From: Rotaria sp. Silwood1
Lineage: Eukaryota; Rotifera; Eurotatoria; Philodinida; Philodinidae
Length of the DNA stretch: 64,000 nucleotides
Direction of reading: 5' to 3'
Assembly (NCBI GenBank): GCA_905250075.1
Contig: CAJNOP010000295.1
Coordinates: forward strand, 1-64,000
The notes under the pieces were generated by a model. That model was not told the DNA's origin. It searched no databases and worked only from the letters and a program-made list of their open reading frames with translations. The position numbers and the translations under genes are program-made. This document shows positions 56,526 to 64,000 of this stretch, in pieces (position 1 is the first letter of the stretch; each line of letters opens with the position of its first letter).

Positions 56526-59500
56526 TTAAGGTATTTTTGTAGCCTCATACCGCTTTACCTTTTCTTGTGTTTCGTTCGCCAATATTTCATAACACTTGGC
56601 TGATTTAGCAAACAATTGTTTAGAGGTAATACGATCATCTTGTTCATTCAACGCACGTTCGGCTTCTTGTCGATAGAGTTTGGCAAGATCATGACCAAGT
56701 TTACCTGTCAATTTTTCGATTGTTTTTTCCATAGAACCCATTGTATCTTGGGCTTTTGGTAATAAATTTGCAGGATAAAAACGTATTCGTGGATTATTGT
56801 GCATATTTGAAGGTAATGTTGGAGAAATATAAAAAATTGAGTGAAATTCATTGAGAACAGCATTGATCTCAGCTGCTGTGAGATCAACAGTAATAAAACG
56901 ACGGTGATGCAGAGAAAACTTTGTTGAGAGAGTATCTCGTTCAGTTTTCATCAAATCTACCTCAATACGAAAGAATAGTATCGGTTCCAGAGAGTGACAT
57001 ATCTCGTCAACGTCTGCAGGAAAATTATATGGATTCGACGAATTCGTATTGATTGGCTTCTGGTAATGGCCTGATACAAAAAGAAAAATAATTAACATTC
57101 TTCCATCTTTACAACGTCCTATGTAGGAAAAACATTGAACAATGTCATACAGTGAACAATTTATGTTAGTCATATCACTTCAAAATAAAACTTTGGCTCA
57201 ATAGCACTGAGACATCTCCGAATACTCGAGATTTATGATCTGAAACAAGCACGATTTATCCATATGTCGGCGAATATAATTTCCAACCTTCTCCCTTTCT
57301 CCGAAAATTTTACCATAAAAATTAAGATATTCAAGTAATATGAGAAGGCATAAGTATTCGACAAGATTCTATAGTCGCTTTCGACGTTGGAAACATCCTT
57401 ATTGAAGCTTTTCTGTTCACATAAAAACTTGGTCTAATTATTTTTGCGATTATTACTAATATCATCTTAATCAGTTGAAATTAGCACAAAATTAGACTTT
57501 CTATCTTACCAACCAATGTAAATTATGCACCCGTTTCGCAACAGATTGGCATATCATTTAAATCAAAATGAGATTAATACCGCTACTGAATGTTATAAAT
57601 CCTTCATAAAGTCAAAAAAACATGATTTTTCATTATTCGTAAGTTCAGTCACTAATGAAGTCTCATATGAGACCACAAAAAGGGTGACATTGATCAACTT
57701 TTGATTTACATTCCTCTAGGTTTTGACCGTTATCTCTTCTGTATGAAATCTTTGTATACAAGCTAGTCTGTTCTAGTTTCAGATCTTAGGACTATTCTTT
57801 GAGGATCCGTCTGGTACTTAGGAAAGAGAAACTTATTTTATCCAATCTCACTCGTGGAGTACAAATAATTACCATGGAAGAACAAACACATTTGTCGGTA
57901 GCTTTCATTCGGGGAAATTGAACTTACCTATATCAACGTGAATACGGCTAACAACGCGCTTGACTATCGATGTTACATATTCTGTGAAAAAACTTCTGCT
58001 TCTATCGTCTTGCCGTAACAATACATGATTGATCTTTGATCGAAACGGTGAGACCACAGGCCCATGCACGTCTTGTTTGTTCAATAATTCTTCCGTTTGA
58101 TCATAATTAATTAGACTTCTAATTAGTTCTATGAAGTTCTCATTATTGTTCTGTTTCTGAAGTCCTTGTCGAGTCGATGCCAATAATGTTTCAACTGAAT
58201 CATGTGCTTGTCGAGTAGATGTTGTTAATCGGATAATCCATAAATGCAATGCATCATCATAGTGAACACTTTTTGTTTGAAATATAGTACCTATATCGAA
58301 AAGAATTTCCTTCTCATCGGGAAACTTGCTCACATGCGACACATCTGCAAAGATAACGGGTGAATTAACGATGTCAATATTAATTTCGAAAAGTACACGA
58401 CAAAATGTGACCTTCATTGTATCATATTTTTTGTTGGCATAAGCTAGAGCAATATCACGCATTAGACTGGTTGAAAAAAACCCGTTTGTTGAAAGTAATG
58501 AATTGCCCGATATGTCACGAATTCGTTGTAAATCTTTTATTGAGATGCACATGCCACGGTAAACCGTTATATTATTCCTCCATTGCAAACTTTGATAGTA
58601 ATTTTTTAGTTGTTGCCGTAAATCTCGAATAAAGAAGGCCATAGTACGCAATTTAATTTCGTCAAATGTTCGTAAAGCTCGATTGATCATTTTGTAAACG
58701 AATGAAGCACGTGTATACCACATAATTGCATCTGATGCTGTATAGGTTAACTCAAATTCTTTAATATTATTTAATTCTAATTGATTTCGACTGTAGTGTT
58801 CACGACACAATTGTAACATGTCCTGCTTGCTTTCATCATATATTTCAAATTCTACATACTTTGCTAAAACATAATTAGCAAGAAAAAGAGCTGTGGAACG
58901 GGATAATTGTTTGGAAAGATCACCATTGTTACACGTATAAAAATAGGTTTGATATTTAAGATCGATCCATGAACGAACACGTCGAACAAGTTCTTGTTCA
59001 GTGTCAATACAAGCCAATACCTTAGGATATGCATTGCCCATGAGATTTCGGTACTTTTCAGGTGAAGCACAAAAAATAAAAATAGAATCTATAACTGGAA
59101 ATGAATGAATGAATTGAAGACATTGTGTAGCACATGCACCCGATATAATGAAGAGGACCATTGCTTGACAAGTGGAGAGTCTGTTAAGACATTTATAAAT
59201 GTCATTGAAAAATTCAACATGATCATTAAGTTGAAGCAATAATAATATTGTGTGCTCATCATTTGGATCCAATTTAGTATCAAGCCAAATCACGTCTGCG
59301 TCGCAATGATGTAATACTTCCTTGGTTAAGTGAGCAAAGCGTTGGAGAGGCGTAGCTAGTAAACACGATAAGTTTTTACAAAATAATGCCTGTACTTGGA
59401 TCGAGATATACAAGTGTCAAATTTAATTAGTGAAGTACTTCAGTCTCTATCTCCAAGGATTTGGATTGGTGCCTTGTCTTTATCGTTCACAGCTATACAT

Positions 59501-60852
59501 CTATATCCGAATGGAGAACGATTTTAGCTTGATATTTTGGAATTTTACTCTATTAGATGAGTTGAGAAAAAGGGTCGCATTTTTGTTGTAAATGGTTTAT
59601 TTCTCATTGAGTTATAGGAGGAACAAAATTCAAAAATTTGCTCTACATCCAGCCTGATTTTTTTTTGTCGTGTATAACTTTTGTATGGGATGAATTTTAT
59701 GAAACAGATGTTTTTTACTTCTCTTTTATCTTCAATTAGAATGCTATTGATTTTCATGTTGCTCTAAATAAAAATAACAAGTATCTTAACGTACATAATT
59801 CATAATACTTTATTAATAAAACTTTGTTTAAACCTAAAACCATAGACGCATTCTGAAAGTCTTTGTAAAGATCTACAACTTCAGCAGAAAAAATAATTTA
59901 AAAAAAATCACAATAGAATAAAATTTCTCGAAAGCTAAATCAAATGGAAATTTAATTTTTTCAAAAGTGAATGACCGTCTTCAGATCAATACAACAAAAA
60001 AATGTTTATCAAAAATCGGCTGAGTAGAACTCGACTTGTAGACATTTTTCTCTTCAGAATATAACAATACAATGACCATCGCGTTCTTCACTCACACAAT
60101 AGAATGTCACTTGAATCTCTATAAAGACTACTAATTCCATTTTCCTATGGAAAGATGTCATAATACTCATAAGATGAATTACGACAAGTTTCAAGTCACA
60201 ATATCTAGTAAAGGGGTGTGGAGTATGGGTGTAAGGATAGGTGTGCATATTCACTTCAACGATGCCGAAACCCACACTCACATATCTACACCAACATCCA
60301 CATCCACACCCCAATATGGACTACTGTCATTGTTGCATATTATAGCTAAACAAGTCTAATGGAAATTTTATTATTATGATATTAGATGAACATTGATCAA
60401 ATGGTGTAAAAATATAGAGCTTTGCTTTTACTATCAATCTAAATATAAAGAAGATTTTTTCCAGCATTCTACAAGAAATTGATATACCTCCATAACTGAT
60501 TTTGGTATGACATAAGTAAGTCAACTCCACGAGGATTCCAAATGAAGTTTCAAATAACGAATCATAGAAAGACATGTTGACTCCGTATGTTCTATATGCT
60601 AAGGAATTATTTTCGTGTAAACTTACAGTATGGAAGCTGTGGTTTTTCAGGATTTGCTGGACCAAGATAGGATGTATCCGACGGCATTTCCAAGAGTTCC
60701 CAGTGACAATACTCCATTATGTTCACATTACGAGAGATTCCCGTAGACACAATGGCAGTCTTCTGTGTGTTGACATCATCTATCATGCTGATCACATCCG
60801 TTCGTTGAGAGAATTGTGTTTCAATAAAGTTATTATTGTTGCTTGTCGACAT
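56526..60852 (-). CDS. NAD(P)(+)--arginine ADP-ribosyltransferase, rotifer multi-domain type
   Basis: Model on minus: 60852-60627, 59394-57928, 57070-56526. All junctions are phase 1, giving 745 aa. The middle exon is certain; the first and last are joined by matching phases and good splice sites across 1232- and 857-nt introns, so they are inferred. The N-terminal part of exon 2 is an alpha/beta region (DADVIWLDTKLDPNDEH, QAMVLFIISGACATQ, DSIFIFCASPEKY), as found before the ART domain in many rotifer ARTs. The ART domain keeps R-S-E: VYRGM near 58558, GFFSTS near 58475, DEKEILFDIG with E-x-E near 58310. It should use NAD+ to ADP-ribosylate protein arginine. The last exon is helical (HDLAKLYRQEAERALNEQDD). 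No signal peptide seen. Confidence 0.75.
60213..60313. repeat. Telomere-like hairpin inside an ART intron
   Basis: G arm 60213-60247 (GGGGTGTGGAGTATGGGTG and on), loop of about 22 nt, C arm 60270-60313 ending CATCCACATCCACACCCC. If the ART gene model holds, this sits in its first intron. Confidence 0.65.
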
Positions 60853-63438
60853 TGTAGTGTTTAGTTGGAAAAAAAAACAAGATAAATGGAAAAAACCAAA
60901 TTGGTAGCAATAATTTATTTTACCGTAGATACAGAAAGGAAGTAAAAAAAAAACATTTTATTTGTCGACGAATGCATATTACTCATTCTCGAAATTGGAA
61001 AGAACCATCAAATAAAACGCCATCTATTTAAAGTCTCTGACAAGAATTATATTAGATTTAGTGAAATGATAAAAAGTAATAGAACACTAAAACACTGAAA
61101 TTTTCTATCTATATATGAAAAAATTTATTGCAAAGTTAATTCTATCTACACTTTTAACGATAAATGGATGTCTTACTTCATTAAATCATTATCTAAAACT
61201 GCCAAAAACTGATGTAATCGGTCATGATATTACTTAATTCGAATGTAATGGAGATCTAAAGAGACATAGATAACGTATATTGAATTCGAAATTATTTACA
61301 TCTTTAAGATTGTAAAACGTATGTTATGTTGAATTCTTCACTGCTCATTATAATAGAAACTTCAACGATCATGGATTTAATATCGATGTTTTATTAAAAC
61401 CTTGTGCCATATACGATGTTAATTTATATATATTTAAGTAAAATAAAATCCAAGTTTTTAGAACATTTGAAAATAAGAAGAATCAGAAAATACGATAACA
61501 AAGGCCTAATGTGAAATATGTATATTAAGTTATATTCAATTTTAATTAAGTTCTAGTTAAACCAAGGATGTTGTAGAATTCATCAGTGTCTCCATTCAAA
61601 TTTAACTAATTCTAGGAAGTGATAGAGTTCGTTAGTGTTCTCAATTGAAAAATAAATAAATTTAGGAAGTGATAGAGTTCACTAGTGTATTTGAATAAAA
61701 CAAAAAAAAGGAAGTTTAAGCTTATACTTTTTTGCACAAGATATTTTATCGATGTTTATTTGTGTATTTTCCGATGTAGATACATAAGAAGCCATTTGTA
61801 CATACATTACAATACGCATAAGGGGAAATGAATAATTTATTGAGTGAAAAAAAAAGAACAGATATATGATATTTCTTATTGCAAAGAAAAATTAGAATTT
61901 ATGTATTGATAAAAGGAAATTATTCCATAGTTCTGCACATAATTAAAAAAAAACGAATTTTTAACCTTAACTTAATTTTGTCTAAACTTTAATTGCATCT
62001 ATGACAAGTACATATTTGAAATCTAGATTTTTTTCTAAAAACTCAATAACTTTAGATATGTCATTAGTTTTGGTGGATTAGTAAATAATTACTGATAGTT
62101 TCTTTAAAAATATTTTTTTAATTTTATTGAAGTATTGCATGCTTGCTTCTCTACCATTTTATCCATCATATGCAGCTAATATTCTTTGTTATCAATATAA
62201 TAGTTTAGCTAAATCAAATGAAATAGCTCAAATCTTTGGTGATAATCGATTCATGTTTGCTTGAACTGTGTACGAATTCATTATGACAAAGTGATACTTG
62301 AATAATAATCTATCGTATGCTTCTAGATCATAGCTTAGTCGACCATATGTAAGAAAAGAAAAAGAAATTTCAATGATATTTTATCTTATCTTACTACACA
62401 AGTTGAGAATATATTTGAGATTTGATGTTGATCTAGAATAGAAAATTATTGCTTAAAAAAATCAAAATTAATTTTAATTATACAACAAAAGTACACATTC
62501 AATTCCATGATAGTAAATCAGTTATTATAAAAAAACAAATTTCATATGTTTGGTTTTGTTTTTTTTCTTTATCATTTTAAGTTGTCTAGATGTTTTATAT
62601 TTAACTGTTCGAATGAAGGTTAATTTTACTCAAGAAAATGCAAGTATGATTGATCTTAGTCATCTTATTGTAGAACATATGTTAAATGAATGATTTAAAG
62701 CTGTCGATGGATATAATTGATCTGTACAAACATTTGCATAAGGGAAATTTCATATTCAAAATGCTGTTTGTTATTTTCTTTATTAATTGATTATTTAATT
62801 GATTGGTTTCAAATGTCAGAACTTCTCGTTGAATTTTTTTTTATCAAGAGGTTTTTTTTAGTATAGGATCACAGTTTCAACTAACATAGAAACTTTTTTT
62901 CTTCAAATATTGAATTTTGTTGAATAGTGAGTGACCTTGTTAAAATGACTTTCAGTACTCATTTTCTTACTGATAAAAGTGAATTTATTCAATGAATTAT
63001 GCTATGATGATAAAAATCTTCGTTTTTAGACTCTTATCAGATGTTTTAATACTATCAACAAAATTTATTCGATATACATGTCTATTTGATTATACTATTG
63101 ATCAATGTGTTTTATTACTTCTGTTATTTATAAGACGATATTCAACTTCCAATTACAAGTCATTTTGTGTAAATAGATTTAAAATAAGTTTATTTCAAAG
63201 AGTCAATAAATACTGTGTATTGTTTTTCTTAGTTTTTTTTTTATCACAATAAGTAGTCATAATCCCAAAAAAAAAATGAAATGAAGGAAAGACATATAGA
63301 TATATACATATTATGAAACTGTTATGCTTATATTATATATAAAATAAAATAGACGATAGAAAAAGCTTGGTTAATATTCTTCTTGTAGACTGAAGACGTT
63401 ATCTGAATCATTTGGAAGAAAAATAGTTTTTATTCATT
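60853..63438. other. AT-rich intergenic with a short tandem repeat
   Basis: No gene seen. Frames such as 62992-63252 are AT-driven. The promoter of the minus-strand ART gene should lie just above 60852. Confidence 0.4.
61565..61702. repeat. Three-copy degenerate tandem repeat
   Basis: Period of about 50-55 bp: GGATGTTGTAGAATTCATCAG, AGGAAGTGATAGAGTTCGTTAG, AGGAAGTGATAGAGTTCACTAG, each followed by an AT-rich stretch. The last two cores are nearly identical. Confidence 0.6.
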
Positions 63439-64000
63439 TTAATCATTTTTGGGTTGTTTACCCATACATCGAGCAATACTTGGTAACACTTCACCTTGAA
63501 TAGGACCTTAAAACAAAAAGATTTTTTATTTTTTATTTTTTTGAAATTTAAATTTCATTTTACCATAAGGAACTTTTTCACCATCAATCATCATGTTTCC
63601 ATTTGTTTCTGATGGTACAATTCGAAATGCACGTATAGGCATGCATTCAACAAAATCATAGTTTAAATGTTTACCATCAGATAATTTTGTAAATGCTTTA
63701 GCTAAATGTAAACGTATTGGACCATCAATACGCATAAATTGTAATGTTAAATAACCATCAGCTAATGTTGATTGTGGAGTTGATATCGAATCTTTTGATA
63801 TAGCAGCTTTTGAAGTAATAAGTACATGAGCAAATGGACCATCAATACGGCGCCATTTACTGGTCGCTGAATCAATTGGTATAGGTTCATTGAGCGGTAA
63901 AAGATGTTGATGAAGTCTAGCCGTTGTTGTATCTGATGTAATCTGATTCGTTTGAACGGTATCATCATTTACATCATAAGGAAGATAATCGATATAACCA
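63439..64000 (-). CDS. Sphingosine kinase, C-terminal end (partial, runs off the window)
   Basis: Two exons on minus: 64000-63564 (open to the window edge) and 63506-63439, joined in phase 1 across a 57-nt intron. The residues match the C-terminal lobe of sphingosine kinases: a Trp-led strand KWRRIDGPFAHVLITSKAAI, then ADGYLTLQFMRI, LHLAKAFTKLSDGKHLNYDF, then VECMPIRAFRIVPS, the conserved I/V-D-G-E (MIDGEKVPYG), and finally PIQGEVLPSIARCMG. The N-terminal ATP-binding region lies outside. The enzyme phosphorylates sphingosine to sphingosine-1-phosphate. Ceramide kinase is the main alternative, but the helix before VPVRAF and the short tail fit SphK better. Confidence 0.82.

Noticed and set aside
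1-64000. CRISPR array, rRNA operon or bacterial operon signals
   Set aside because: No regularly spaced direct repeats and no rRNA gene beyond a 13-nt 28S-like match. The spliced genes show a eukaryotic nuclear genome.

Overview
The window looks like nuclear DNA from a bdelloid rotifer (Adineta/Rotaria type). This rests on family knowledge and not on a database search. The signs are AT-rich sequence, many 49-75 nt GT-AG introns, the bdelloid-style pairing of NAD:arginine ADP-ribosyltransferases with ankyrin repeats or helical tails, TIR fusion proteins, many decayed DNA transposons, and scattered degenerate TGTGGG repeats, the hexamer reported for bdelloid telomeres. There is one assembly gap of N at 56056-56155.

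Region by region. 1-9 kb, all on +: a KH-like/macro-like/TIR fusion, an unrecognised acidic protein, an armadillo-like/TIR protein made of a duplicated two-exon module, and an ankyrin-ART. This is a compact block of NAD+-consuming or ADP-ribose-binding proteins. 10.9-13.3 kb: two pseudogenes, one unrecognised and one cytochrome P450 that has lost its haem loop. 16.1-18.1 kb, on -: a complete ten-exon Rel/NFAT-like transcription factor of 488 aa with an acidic N-terminus and no visible dimerisation domain. 20.8-25.6 kb: a 2.0-kb non-autonomous DNA transposon, an AT-rich hairpin and a long-TIR element. 29.7-31.9 kb: a rhodopsin-class GPCR. 34.2 kb: a tiny glycine-rich gene with an in-frame TGA. 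36.4-41 kb, on -: an eIF4G gene carrying a +1 frameshift and cut at its 5' side by a 1.9-kb transposon (40966-42845). 45.1-46 kb, on -: a B-box/coiled-coil/membrane-anchor protein. 46.8-50.8 kb: a full-length R2-like non-LTR retrotransposon with a 12-bp target-site duplication. 51.4-53.2 kb: three hAT-type MITEs, two with perfect 8-bp duplications. 56.5-60.9 kb, on -: a second ART gene. 63.4-64 kb, on -: the 3' end of a sphingosine kinase.

How the genes may work together. TIR NADases, ARTs and macro folds all use NAD+ or ADP-ribose, so the 0-9 kb block reads as a candidate innate-defence or stress module. The B-box protein and the Rel-like factor are of kinds often used in immunity. Co-function is inference; only the proximity and domain content are seen. 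The most unusual structural signal is a set of about a dozen dispersed hairpins, each with a GGTGTGGG-rich arm followed by a CCCACACC-rich arm. That is the orientation of head-to-head telomere junctions. They lie in introns, intergenic DNA and inside one transposon.
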